Assembly (NCBI GenBank): GCA_018524725.1 | Contig: JAEUWP010000566.1 | Span: 1-32,861, forward strand | DNA from: Podaxis mareebaensis | Lineage: Eukaryota > Basidiomycota > Agaricomycetes > Agaricales > Agaricaceae | Direction of reading: 5' to 3' | DNA length: 32,861 nt | In this document: positions 1-10,992 of the stretch, piece after piece | How the letters are laid out: every line of letters begins with the position of its first letter | How positions within the stretch are numbered: position 1 is the stretch's first letter | The notes under the pieces: generated by a model | The model's database searches: none | Told to the model about the DNA's origin: nothing | The model's input: the letters and a program-made list of their open reading frames with translations, nothing else | Position numbers and translations under genes: made by a program

Positions 1-79
1 ATCATGTTCATGTTCAAGTTATTGATTAGGCAATGATTCAATAAGACAGCTGCCTTATTGACTCACCAGCCCAGTGTCT

Positions 80-812
80 ACCTGGCATTTTGCTGGCTGG
101 ATTTATTTTATTTCCGGGTACGTTTACATGCCTGCAGATGTTGGGTCTGTGGAGCAGGTTCGGTGCCACGCTGGTTAATAGGACTGTGAATGTATCTCTG
201 CAAGCTTTCAGTATATCCAACGGCTGTTGAACTGACATGGCTTTAGTCATTCTGCAGATCCGTTGTTGCGTTTATTTGTCAGGGTATCGGGATTTGTTAG
301 AATGGGATATCTCTGGTGGAAATGGGTGAAGAACTACATCTGGCCTATGAACAAGATCTTCTTCTATGTTCACTAGCTCCTTTATCCAGCCCAGGTCTCA
401 TGAATTCCCTCGCAGTATAATTTAAACCCTCGTGAATGTTTATGGCATCCAAGAGCGAATTCAATGCAACGTACACTGTAACTATATCTGAGACTAGTGA
501 TGTAGCCATTGTATGTTTGCTGTCGCCACTATGGTGCGGTGTATGGATGCTTGGACGCATCAAGAAGTGACACAATAGGGAGATTGGGATCGAGAAGGCT
601 GGAAAGCATAGTGAGGGTGTGTGGGTTGGATTCAAAGAGAAAATTGGGAAGGTTGGGAAATGGAGGTAGTGTTTCTTTATGTATGTAGTTTCTAGTAGTA
701 TATGGACATTTACTGCTCAGAACACGAAGTATATGATGATCCCACTGCATGTAGATATGTTGCCTCAGTGCTTATTTGGCATGCGGTTTCCATTCTCGAG
801 GTTTCAAATTTT
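80..812 (+). pseudogene. Degenerate copy of the 3' end of the membrane-protein gene at 4896-7874
   Basis: This stretch aligns colinearly with about 7255-8020: the end of exon 1, both introns, exons 2 and 3, and about 140 nt of 3' flank. Shared landmarks include the TTTATTTTATTTCCGGGTAC block (about 101-120 versus 7275-7294) and the GTATGGATGCTTGGACGCAT block in the last exon. The copy is dead. Exon 2 has a one-base insertion before GAATGGGATATC and a TAG beside it. The start of exon 3 reads into TAA around 418, and the CGA codon of the basic tail (AAGAAACGACAC in the intact gene) is TGA here. Only the membrane-spanning C-terminal part is present. Introns are retained, so it arose by DNA duplication and not by retroposition. 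Confidence 0.9.
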
Positions 813-867
813 AGCTAATTACTATCCGGGGTTGCCCACGGGTTGAACGTGCCTGAATTTTGAACGG

Positions 868-1500
868 TCGGGACTACTATCAGGCACCCGTTTGTAGTAG
901 CTATGGTGCAAGAGGCTTAGTCAGCACCACTTTTGGATGAACGGCGGATTCGGGTCCAGAAATTTTCGAAAATATTCCGATTTTTAGAATATATTTTGTA
1001 CTACTCCTAGCCTTTGATACACATCCTTAATATCCGTAATGTCTCACAAGCCTCATAAAAGAGCATTGAAAGCACAAAAAGCTGCAGCTGCCCGTGGGAA
1101 CACTGTATCTGGAGGTGGATTGGTGCTTATGAGACTGGCCTGGATGCCAAGTCAGCTCAAAGACAGGTCCGTGACTTCAGTTCACACAAGTTTGCATCAC
1201 ACTGGTGTATTTCTGAAAAGATGGGTGGACAAATGGATTAGTTAGGGGCCTTCCAATTTAGGTATATACATCTATATATGGTAGCCTGGCGAATTTCGAA
1301 ATAGTCTGAAATTGTAGCTCCATCAGTTTTGACTTTCTGAAAATTCTGTCTTAGGGTTTTGTTCGGGTTGCAAATCTGAGCATTTTGGCAAGAGGACTAA
1401 GAAAAACCATGTCATCCTGAACTGCTATTATCGTTGTCCAAAACTAGTGGTGACTAAGCCTCTTGCACCATAGTCTATTGCAATAAAAAGTTAAAAAAAA
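868..1500 (+). mobile_element. Relic LINE 3' terminus, split by a TIR element
   Basis: Positions 868-903 followed by 1473-1500 reproduce the 3' end of the LINE at 28664-30419: GGGACTNCTAT, then TTTGTAGTAGCTA, then CTATTGCAATAAA and an A-rich tail. Only some 60 nt of the LINE remain, so the insertion was extremely 5'-truncated. A GAACGGT motif occurs just upstream (862-868) and again just after the A-rich tail (1523-1529) and may be the target-site duplication, but it is short. The block is interrupted at a TA dinucleotide by the 904-1470 element. Confidence 0.7.
904..1470. mobile_element. Non-autonomous TIR (MITE-like) element, TA target duplication
   Basis: The left end, TGGTGCAAGAGGCTTAGTCA, is the reverse complement of the right end (1451-1470). 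The inverted match extends imperfectly to about 40 bp with two 2-nt indels (ACCACT and TTTTGGA are shared further in). TA flanks both ends (902-903 and 1471-1472). Removing 567 bp plus one TA restores GTAGTAGCTAGTCTATTGCA, which matches the uninterrupted LINE tail at 30380-30400 with one mismatch. The interior shows no transposase; the short ORF at 1039-1245 looks like chance. TA duplication and TIR length suggest a Tc1/mariner-type MITE, but the family is inferred. Confidence 0.85.
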
Positions 1501-2915
1501 ATTTTTTTAAAAAAAGAACTTCGAACGGTGACATCAGTCACTTGTTTCTCAGGCGATAAAACCAAAGCCTGCCTGATGGATGACAGCATTCTATCGATCA
1601 TTGAGGCAGGTATTAAAATGAATAATTGTGTGGTGAGGTTCACTACGTACTGTACTTATCTCGGGCCCAGTACAGCCAATAACACCAAGTTATAGCTCAG
1701 AGCCGATGCATGAAATGACTGTGTGCAGGCTAACGCGATTAAGCTGTCATTTGTTGTGTACTCGGAGGCGGAACTTAAACAGAAATGCATTGATCTTCTG
1801 GGGAAAAAACACTCAAGAAGGTGGGGGTATCGCAGTAAAGATTCAACTTCATTGGAACGGCGGGCCAATCCATGAGTCTGTAACATTGAGATTTAAGCTC
1901 CAAAATCTATTCCGTGCCCGACTGGGACTTTGTGGTGGTGTGTTTTCTGAATCTGCATGACGTCCTGTGTGTCAACGCTTGCCAGGGCGTAGATGAAGCG
2001 TTATGTATGAACGAACCAGCAATGAAGGTTAATGAACGTGGACACCATTCAAGTAGCTGGCAGCATTATCTTGCAACTCTGAAGAACCAAGCGCCAATGG
2101 GCTTCTAATTCGACATAAGCGACACGTTCTTCTCGGATGCGTCGCGATAAGATAGTGGCACGTGCTCGTGGAACAGGTTTCATCTTCCCCGGAGGGTGTG
2201 CCTCGACGTCACCTAAGTCTTAATCTATGAACGGGATAATGATGCGACTGATACAAGGTTCCCGGGCATGTGTATGCGTGTGTCTGGGTGGCATAATTGT
2301 GGCCTCTCCAGTTTCGCAGAGTCTATAGACTCACTGGGTGATGTCATCGAGCAGATCCCGCGACAGTACAACCGCACTAAGCATGCTGGGGAATTAAGCG
2401 TTGGGAGGTGTCGAGCCTGTTCCACCGGAGCGCCTTGTGGGGAGCTGGAGATTGCTTCAGCAAACACGCGGATTAGTGGGCGAGTGGCGAGACGGGACTG
2501 CATGCATGTCCCTCGCAAGCTGAAGAAGCCTAGGGCTTGGGTCATTGTCTGTAACAGCCAAGCGTTCAGGGCGGTCATAGGGAAATCGTCGATCGAGCTT
2601 TGATGTAAAGTACGCATGATGATATCAATTCAAACAATAATAGCTACAAAAAAGAAAGGCCATATTGTTAAAGGGCATAAAACCTAGCAACAAAGAGACG
2701 AAAAACATGGGAGGGAATACATGGACTCCGGTGGCTCTTCTGTGTTTCGGAAAATGCCTCTGCCAACTTCTTGCTACCTAACTTCAACCCATCATGTTTG
2801 TCTGGTGTCCGCCGAGTGTAAATCTTGATATGCATGATAAAGATCTTGCAAAGTACTCCGGTTAGCGTCGATCGCTCGGATCACTGCATCCTAGAGAATT
2901 CGGTATATTCAATCG
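1501..2915. other. Intergenic, no recognisable gene
   Basis: After an A/T tract (1491-1516) I see only short overlapping ORFs on both strands (for example 2225-2617 - and 2268-2603 +) with no family motif and no consistent exon structure. The 3' flank of the minus-strand GTPase gene falls at the right edge. Confidence 0.5.
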
Positions 2916-3837
2916 TCACCCCTCCGGTATATTGAAGGAAAGACCTACTAGTTTGTCCTCAGGAATGCGGCCCGTATTCTCTATCATCAACCAGAGAACC
3001 TTCCACGCTGACCCTTTCCGGTTGTTATTGTCGAACCGTTGAATCTTCGATGTATCAGGTATTCCGCCGTCCCCGTCTACTGCGAATCTCCAGAAACCAG
3101 CCGCCAATTCGTGCTCGAAAGCGTTCGCGGCCTCAGCCGATAATTGGGCTTCGTCCCAGTGGGTATTAACAAGTACCATCCTCTCCTTCCAATCCTTGCC
3201 ACACAGCTGCTTCAGGATGATCTCGTGCTTAGGGAACCAAATGTCCGGGGATAGCGGAGGATTGACCACACTATTTACGAAGATAATCCCCGCAAAAGTG
3301 GTATTTTTCTCACAGCTAGGTACTGGTCAGGAAGGGCGATTAGCTTATCGGAAGGTCTGGAATGCGTACTGCTTGGTTTTCCATTCATCGAGTTTTCTCA
3401 ACAAGTTGTCCAGGCTTTGCCACGAGACGTTGACGATGCCAGGCGTGTCGACTAAGTAGACGGGAAATTCGTTGGGGTTGACCTCTGGAATTTTGACCGG
3501 GAACGAACGTATCTCCTCTGTCTGTTGATCCAAGGAGCATGATGAGGCATCTCCTTTTACATCCGAACCGGTTATAGCGTTGATGAGCTGACGTAGAAGG
3601 TTAGTTATAGCGGATTGACAGGATTGATGGTGCCCATACCGTGCTTATTCCTGCGCCTGTGCGGCCGATTACTCTATTCCACGTTTGAGTAATTGGAAAG
3701 GTGAAATACAGGAGAGATAGGAACACTTACGCGATTAGAACATGGTCGGCAGTATGCTTCCGACCAAATCCTATAGCCTTTGCCCAGTTCCGAGCGATCT
3801 TTGTGAGCATCGGGTTGGAATGGGAACTTGTGAACAT
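2916..3837 (-). CDS. AIG1-like P-loop GTPase with altered Walker A lysine
   Basis: The model has four exons: 3837-3731, 3673-3640, 3587-3370 and 3315-2916. Introns are 57, 52 and 54 nt, phases agree, and the product is 252 aa. In order it has a short N-terminus, a P-loop at residues about 39-48, a DTPG (G3) motif in VDTPGIV, a VNSVVNPP segment, and a G4-like VNTHWDE. These match the fungal AIG1/IAN-like G-domain proteins, which are usually about 250-300 aa and bind GTP. The P-loop reads GRTGAGIST: codon ATA replaces the AAA/AAG for the lysine that contacts the nucleotide phosphates. The rest is open and spliced cleanly, so this is either a GTPase-like protein with impaired binding, an early pseudogene or a base error. 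The start was chosen as the ATG giving the shortest in-frame leader before the G domain. Confidence 0.8.
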
Positions 3838-4895
3838 CGAGTTGTGGATGGAAACTTTGAGTTTGAAGGTGAAATTTGAGGGCTGGATGTGCTAGTGCTA
3901 CGTGGTGTTATATACGCTGGAAGGCGTGGACAACGGCGTATCTCTATCTTCCGACAGACATGAGGTTTGAAACCAAAGAAACGATATGAATAGACGAACC
4001 GAACGAAACAAATAATTTTTTCTGCCGGTATGAACTGGCCCAGTAGTTGGTTTGTTATTGCAGCTGGGGCCCACGTGTACCGCTCTAGTGGAGCAGAGAG
4101 CTGCAGCCCGAAAATGTGTGGTAAGTGTGATCATGAGAGTAGGATGAAGTCAAATGGAAACACAACGCAACCTACGTGGTATGGCCTACTCAGTCATTTC
4201 CCACTGTATGGAGCTGGCAAGGCGCCGAGTTCGAGAGGTGGTGTGGTAATGACTGCAGGACCGGGAGGATGTAGCTATCTGTCAATGAGCGTATGCGTAT
4301 GTATTCTTCACTATGATAGCCCGAGAAGCGTTCGCACCGCGGAGAAAGTGTGGCCGCTGGCAGGACGTCGAGAAGTTTGAGAGGGTTAATCGTGCTCAAA
4401 AGTCTGGAAGACGTTAAGAGAAAAAGGCCGACAAATAGCAGAGCAAACAATGTGTCAAGGAATAGAATCACTGGATCAGGCCATCGGCGATTTGAATGTC
4501 CTCCAGCTAGCAGTCAGAGGCCCTGATGTGCGCCATGACAGCGCAGACATATGTTTTTGCGCGTTGGAATCGGACAATACATTTACAGAAATAGCTTATT
4601 CAGGAAGATCTCGCGAGAATCGAGATGGGAGGGAGATGGCCTGTGTCTGATGCTGCACGCGTTGACTATGTCGCTCGGCAATTTGCACTGCGAACGCCCG
4701 TTCTTTCCCAGGCCCCCTACTTGCTTCTCTTTCACTGGCCTCGTTGAGCCCGTCAGTGGGCCACAACTACCCAGCTCAATCTTAGGGAGGTATTCTCCAG
4801 TAAGTCGCATAGCGCATCAATTCATTATCTTCATTAATGTCCTCGCATTAGCTTAAGTCAGGGTTACCATCAGCCTGCGAGGAAAGGCGGTGCTG
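3838..4895. other. Divergent intergenic region
   Basis: This separates the minus-strand GTPase gene from the plus-strand membrane-protein gene and presumably holds both promoters. Short ORFs here (4030-4380 +, 4190-4471 -) lack recognisable motifs and I do not call them genes. No TATA box could be assigned with confidence. Confidence 0.5.
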
Positions 4896-7874
4896 ATGTC
4901 GGACCCCTTTTCTGTTGATGCCTATGACAAACCACTGAATGCCGTCAAGTCCTCTGCCTCAGAGGATGACAGGACTTCTTCGGCATCGCCTTCCGTATCT
5001 CAGCACCGGGGAACCTTGAATTTCTCAAGGCCTTTACCTCTCAGCCCGCCTGGAAGTCCCCGATCCATAGCGCTTCCGCCGAACGCGGTGGCAAGCAATG
5101 CTCAGACGCCAATTTCTCCACGTCCACTTCCGTCTGTGCCGGGCCTTTCGCATGCATACCCACAAGAGGCACCTGAACACGTTCAAGGAGGACGTGGGTC
5201 TGGTCTGGGCACGCGAATCATTGATGATAGAGATCCAGATGACATAGCCGCTCCATCTTACCTTGTCCAGTCCCAAAGTCCAAGTCACGGCCATGATGAA
5301 GATGGAGTGTCTACTATGGCCAGCGACTCAGAGCTATTGTACGCTTCAGCCCCATCGACACCATTACGTCAACCGGTAGAATTGGAGCAGAGGGAAATTG
5401 AAGGGGGCGATGCTACTGTTGGGCTAGAAAGGCATCAGGGGGGGCGACACGAGCTTCCAGAAAGGCGAGCCACGGTGGCTTTGGGTGAGATTCGTCATGA
5501 CCATCCAGAGGGCACTGCAACGCCAAGGCGCGCGGCAACGGCAGACTTTTATGAGCGCAGAGACCAGGAGCCTCCTGTTCCTGCAGGCGAGATACACAGG
5601 ACTTTTCCGATGTCTCAGCACCTTGGCCGAGACCACGCGCTGGAGGGCTTGGAACACAACGATGATCTAGATCCATATTTGCAAGAAATCATGGAACAAT
5701 TTGACGACGAATCAAAATTTCCAGAACCGTTATTTCAAAGGCATAATGACAGCCCACCTACTTTTCCAGACCCACAGCCACATCCTTATGCCACAGCTCT
5801 GGCTTCTCCAGTTTCCGAGCCACATAGTCCATCCCCTACTCGACGCGACAGTGAAACAGTCACACTTTCAATCCCATCTGCAATTTCGTTTCCTGTTCCA
5901 TCTGAACAACAGTATGCCTCGTATCCTTCGTCCACTATCCACGCCATACAAGCTTCAGGAGGTCAAATTACCTCTTCCGACGCGTATCATCTTCCACCTT
6001 CGGTCATTGCTGGGACAGACCTCCAATTTGAACCGTTCCCATCTCCTCACGAACGAACCGCCTTAGATGACTCACAACCGACACCTGGGGAGGCTATCGC
6101 GCATGCCCCTGGTGAAACCACCGTGCCTAACCGTACACTCCGACCTCTCCCACCCTTCCCCGTAAACATTCCCTCTTCGACCCCAGGCGGCCTCGGAGGA
6201 CATATGGGGGCACCACACCAGGACGTCGACGATATCCTTAACTCTGCCACCACTGCAGGCACCAACAGTAACTATGGAGCGAATCTCGCGATGGGCATCG
6301 CACCGACTGCCCCATTGCGGATATCCAAACATACCCACACCCCACCGCCTTCCCCTGGTATACCCCCCGGCACAGCTGCGACTACTCTCCCTGCTCCCCC
6401 ACCACCTAGTTCGCCAAAGAAAAAAGGGCAGAGTCCGAGCACGAAGGGGTCATTGCCACCGATACCCTCATCGCCCCCTCCCCAAAAAGAGAACATTTCT
6501 TCTCCGGATGATCAGACTACTATCAGAACGCCACCGGCTCTTGAACCCAGTTCTACTGATCCTGGCACTGCTAGGACAAAACAGGGAACTCAAGCGCCTA
6601 CCGCAACATATGGTGTGAAGTCAAATTCCGTCGAGCCCTCGACGTCAACTGCGGTGCGAGCGCCCGTTGCTTCTTCCCCAAAACCGCTTAAATCTGCCCT
6701 CAAAAAGAAGGCGGGTGTCAGTGTGAGTTCGGCTCCGCATACCCATGACACCTCTGTCACAGGCGTTTCCGCTAAGGCTGCCAACATTGGCCACAAGAAG
6801 GAAGAAGTCAATTCAGCATTTGGTCAAGAGGACGGTCCGGTGACTTCAGGAAGGCCGGCAGAATTACAAACACGAATCCCTAGTAGTGTACAAACTCAAT
6901 CACATTCTCAAGTCCCGCCACAGGGTCCGTTATCTGAACGCCCGTCTCACTCTGAACCCCAAATTCAGGGGTCCAAGTCTCAATCCCAGTCCCAACTTCA
7001 GAAATCCGACCACCCTCAGACCCCTTCTCAACCGCCACCTCCGCCTCCTCACTCAGATGTGAGACCAACTGCAGCGACACCTCATCCGCGTCATCGTGCC
7101 TCACACGCCGATTCCTTACAACACCATCGCACTCCTGCCGAAGAAAAGGCGGAATATAATGCTATTCCGCCTTCTTCTCGCTCGCAATATATGAAGATGC
7201 TCCTAGCGCTTGATGATATACCCACAGTGTACAATTTATTTGCGTCATTTTTTACTTGGATTTTACTGGCTGGATTCATTTTATTTCCGGGTACGTTTAC
7301 GAGCTTGCAGACGCTCGATTTGGGGAACGGGGTTGGTGCCACGTTAGTCGATAGGATTGTAAATCTACCTCTGTAAGCTTTCCGTGTATCTAACGGCCGC
7401 TGAGCTGACGCGGATATGATTGTTTTATAGATTTGTTGTTGCGTTTGTTTGTACAGGTATTGGCATTGTTGGAATGGGATATCTCTGGTGGAGATGGATG
7501 AAGAACTATATCTGGGTTGTGAACAAGATCTTTCTGTACGTTCACTACCTTCTTCCCTCCCTATATACGCTCACCCCAGCTCATTTACCAGCCCAGGTCT
7601 CATGAACTCCCTCGCAGGCGTCATCTCAACTCTCGTGAACGTTTATGGCGTCCAGGATGGCGAATTCAACACGACATCCATTGTAACTATATCTGTAACG
7701 GGTGGTGTGGCCGTTGTATGTTCGCTGTTGTCACTATGGTATGGTGTATGGATGCTTGGACGCATCAAGAAACGACACGAGAGAGAGATAGGGATCGAGA
7801 AGGCTGGAAAGCATGGTGAAGGTATGTGGGCTGGATTCAAAGAGAAGGTTGGGAAGGTTGGGAGGCGAAGGTAG
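4896..7874 (+). CDS. Large fungal membrane protein: disordered N-terminus, 4-TM C-terminal domain
   Basis: Exons are 4896-7372, 7431-7535 and 7592-7874, with introns of 58 and 56 nt. Phases agree and the product is 954 aa. Residues 1 to about 770 are low-complexity Ser/Pro/Gln/His-rich and probably unstructured. Then comes a YMKMLLALDDIP motif and membrane segments around FASFFTWILLAGFILF, FVVAFVCTGIGIVGMGY, SLAGVISTLVNVYG and VTGGVAVVCSLLSLWY. The tail is basic (LGRIKKRHEREIG...KVGRRR). The second segment is followed by LWWRWMKNYIW. I recognise the layout as a conserved fungal membrane protein of unknown function, probably in an internal or plasma membrane. The ATG at 4896 is preferred; GTG-CTG just upstream are in frame. 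The 3' part is duplicated as a pseudogene at 80-812. Confidence 0.85.
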
Positions 7875-8129
7875 TGTTTCTTTACGTGTGTAGTTTCTGG
7901 TAGTATACGTATATCTACTGCTCAGAACATGAAGTATATGACGATCCCACTGCGTGTACTAATATGTTGCCTCAGCGCTTATTTGACGCGTGGTTTCCAT
8001 TTTCGGGGTTCCAAATTTTTCCAGGCTTAGCCGGGGCGCGTCGTTCGGATTCCGTCACACGTCCTCCGCTCAGACGGCTTTCCTCTACCACCATATCCAT
8101 ACCAAGTCGAGGCCGGACCACCCCCAACC

Positions 8130-9278
8130 ATGCGCGATAGAGGTATCTTCAACTTCCGCAGGGCTCTCCCTCGAATGGTATGTCGTAGTTCATCCGCGCG
8201 ACCCCCCAAACTGACAACTACCCCGTATCCGCTGCTCAATTCAAAACTCGTAGAGCTGGTCCCCTAAGAACCTCTATAATCTCTGGCAACGCACTGTTGG
8301 TCCCAAATCCGAATCTATCAAACTCAAAAATACAGGCTCGCAAACCCTCTTCCAACAACGCTGGATATCCAAAGCTGTCGTACGCGCCTACCACGGCGAC
8401 TACATTGGGGAGAAAGTCTTCAAACGGTGGTACCTACCTGAAACGATTCCTGATGTTCGTCCGCGTCGTGCCGTGAAAGCTGGTGATGACAAGGAGAGTC
8501 TTGATGATTACGCGCGGAGGAAGAGGCGGAGTGAGGCGAGTGAGGAGGAGATTGCGAAGAAGGGGATGCCGCCTGTCGGGAGTTTGATGTTTAGCGAGGT
8601 GGAGAGGAGGATTGATACGGTTGTTTTCAGGGCTTGTTTTGCGGAGAGTATTTATGAGGCGAGGAGGTTGGTTATTCATGGAGATGTGCTTTTGAATGGG
8701 AAGAAGGTTGGGTTCTCTTCTTTGCTTAGCCGAGTTTACTCGGAACTTGTGGCTGACACTGACAATTCTCTCTCTCTTAGCATACCAATGCTAATACGCG
8801 ACTGGCACCCGGAGACATGATCTCTGTGAACCCTTCTGCCATTCGTTTCCTCAAACCTCAACCTTTGCCTGACAAGGAGTATGAGGATATTAACGGGTAC
8901 AATAAACTCGAAAATCCAGACCCGAACAAGGACACCCCCTTCTTCCTCCCTCATTACGCCTCCCCCCACCTCTTTATTCCCGCGTATATCGAACCATCCT
9001 TCTCCACTTGCTCAGCCATCTACGTCCGTCATCCTACAGCACGTCCGGGATACTCTGAAATTCCTACTCCGTACGATGCTGATGGTGCGGTCGTGCGCTA
9101 TGCTTGGGAGTGGTATGTCAAGAGACGACCGAGGATTAGGAGCGCATCGCGGCTTGCCCGTATGCCTGAGGATAGGGCTGTTAAGCTTGGGTTGATTGAT
9201 AGGGAGGCGCTTATTAAGGAGGGGAGGAGGAAGTTGCGTGAGGATATTCGGAAGATCGTCGCTCTCAAACGAAACTAG
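8130..9278 (+). CDS. NAM9: Mitochondrial small-subunit ribosomal protein uS4m (NAM9-like)
   Basis: Exons are 8130-8177, 8254-8706 and 8781-9278 (introns 76 and 74 nt), giving 332 aa. The N-terminus MRDRGIFNFRRALPRM splices to SWSPKNLYNLWQR, then RAYHGDYIGEKVFKRWYLPE. The S4 RNA-binding domain starts at VERRIDTVVFRACFAESIYE and continues ARRLVIHGDVLLNGKK, then NTRLAPGDMISV after intron 2. The C-terminal fungal extension holds YVRHPTARPGYSEIPTPYDA and WEWYVKRRPR. uS4m binds small-subunit rRNA and nucleates mitoribosome assembly. The second donor (GTTGGG) is not the best consensus but is the only one keeping frame into the S4 domain. No mitochondrial presequence stands out beyond a basic N-terminus. 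The gene lies 255 nt downstream of the membrane-protein gene on the same strand. Confidence 0.93.
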
Positions 9279-10556
9279 ATTCGCTATTGACAGACCTTAT
9301 TCATTAATCTAATATTGTTCCGTTCGGTTTTATTTTTGGATTCTGTGGCAAGTTATCAAAGGTACTAGAGTGCGTGGCAACACCTGGAAGAGTGGCCATC
9401 GCAACGAACTCCATGGAAAGGGCATCAAACGTTGAAAGAGTAGGCGTTAGTTGCTCTTATAGGCGCCCAGAAGCTGGGTTAAGGGCTAGAAGAAAGAAAA
9501 GTGGTGGGGAAGGAGGATGCAGAGCAAGATTGGTAACGAGAATATTAATGCATGTTTATTTACAAACGAGGTTCAAGTTCTATGGCCGATGCAGTTTAGA
9601 TGACGATTTCTCACCACAGCATGAGGCGGATATCGGAGTGGGTGGTACGACGAGGCGACGGAACGTTGAGCAAGACTTGGGTAAAGGATAAGAATAGCAT
9701 AAAGCTCGGAGAGCTGACACATGCGGTACGCGACTCGCCACCCGATTCATCTCGTAACAGAGATTAATGCTTCGTAGTGAAACGGAGCTGGTGAATGCCT
9801 CCTGTACTGGAGTGTTAAGAGTGGAACGGAAGATGACATACCAATGTACGTCGTCTAAGTCATTCCGTTCACGCGGTGCTGCCATCAACAGGCTTGGCTG
9901 ACGACACGCCTATCGGTACGGGTCCATAGCTGTCTATGTATTGCTTCTCCATGCTGCGTAGTGTGGCTTATTAGCGTTCTGCCAGGAAATGAGGCCTGGC
10001 GGCTGAGTTCCTGCCCCAGACAGGTCGGACAGGACTGTGGATGAGGCGCCGGGTTATGCCGGACATTAAGTTGCTGCGGCCGATGAGCAAGTGTGTTATT
10101 CGAGCAGATACATGGGTGCTAGTGGGCTAGGCATGATGAACGTTATTCCCCATTGGAGTCTAGGACATTGAGGAGCAAGAGAGATTGAAGAGTAGGATTA
10201 TGTTAGTTCTACATAATAAAATTAGGTGAGACGTGGCCATCCATTGTTCGGAAGAGCAAGTAGAGTAGCTGAAAGAGGAAAGGTGATGCGCTGTGGGAAA
10301 ATACTACCAAACTGTATTGGTTTCCACCACTGTCGAAGTCGCACCACCCCTTCCAGCTTCTGAGCAAGACCCTGCACACTTTATTTTCAGCACATCTTTC
10401 GTACTCCATATCCATCTCCTCTATCCTACCCGCACTTAGCGGCTCCATCAAGAAGGCTTGCTACACGGATCTCATTTTACCCCCCTCTTTTCGTTCAAAT
10501 ACCCATTCTCCAAAGATACCCTCCACTTCAGCTTTTGACTCCCACCATCACCACAC
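9279..10556. other. Intergenic, no recognisable gene
   Basis: Only short ORFs without motifs (9374-9691 +, 9580-9888 -, 10209-10451 -). The last 150 nt before 10557 are pyrimidine-rich (TCCTCTATCC, CCCCCCTCTTTTCG), as is common upstream of fungal start codons, so the promoter and 5' UTR of the next gene are probably here. Confidence 0.5.
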
Positions 10557-10992
10557 ATGGCCACACTTCCGCCTCCTCTCGTCCTCCCCGCGCCAAAGCC
10601 TGACCACCGCGCCACTAGGCCGCCACCCAAGGACGCGTCTAGCCTCAGAGTCTTCCTCTGGCGCCAACGCATGTGGTTCGAAAGCACCTTCGTGCTGAGT
10701 ATGCTGGAACCATGGGAGAAGGTTCTTCTGCGTACGTGTAACCTCCAGTTCGAAAAATTCTGACAGCCATTGACCAACATCACTTCAATCGACAGTATCC
10801 ATCATCAGCATCTCTTTCCTCCTCGTTGTCACCGCTCTCTTCAAGTACCTGCCTCATCATGTCGTTTTGATGCAACGTCGGGCAGTGTATTATTTATGGG
10901 GACAGGAAGGGGATACGAGGCTACCCTGGCAATGGTTCGGATTTGGAAAGAACGCCGGTGATGGCGTCAGGGGTTTACTCAAGGAAATATGA
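10557..10992 (+). CDS. Serine palmitoyltransferase small-subunit-like protein
   Basis: Exons 10557-10731 and 10796-10992 with a 64-nt intron give 123 aa. A Pro-rich N-terminus (MATLPPPLVLPAPKPDHRAT) is followed by LRVFLWRQRMWFESTFVLSM and LEPWEKVLL. A membrane segment spans the splice site (LSIISISFLLVVTALFKYLP), then HHVVLMQRRAVYYLWGQE. The order Trp/Arg-rich amphipathic helix, LEPWE, one membrane span and MQRRA..YYLWG is the signature of the fungal SPT small-subunit-like family (ssSPT/Tsc3-type). These subunits activate serine palmitoyltransferase, which condenses serine with palmitoyl-CoA in the ER as the first step of sphingolipid synthesis. The exon 1 ORF alone runs on to a stop at 10761, so the gene is easily missed without splicing. 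Confidence 0.82.

Noticed and set aside
1039..1245. 68-codon ORF inside the TIR element as a gene
   Set aside because: No transposase motifs, no homologous string I recognise, and length within chance expectation.
2225..2617. Overlapping 130-codon (-) and 111-codon (+) ORFs
   Set aside because: Both are open over the same GC-rich stretch without domain motifs or splice structure; neither can be preferred.
4190..4471. 93-codon minus-strand ORF with a hydrophobic N-terminus
   Set aside because: The hydrophobic start looks like a signal anchor, but nothing else supports a gene and it lies in the promoter region of the 4896 gene.
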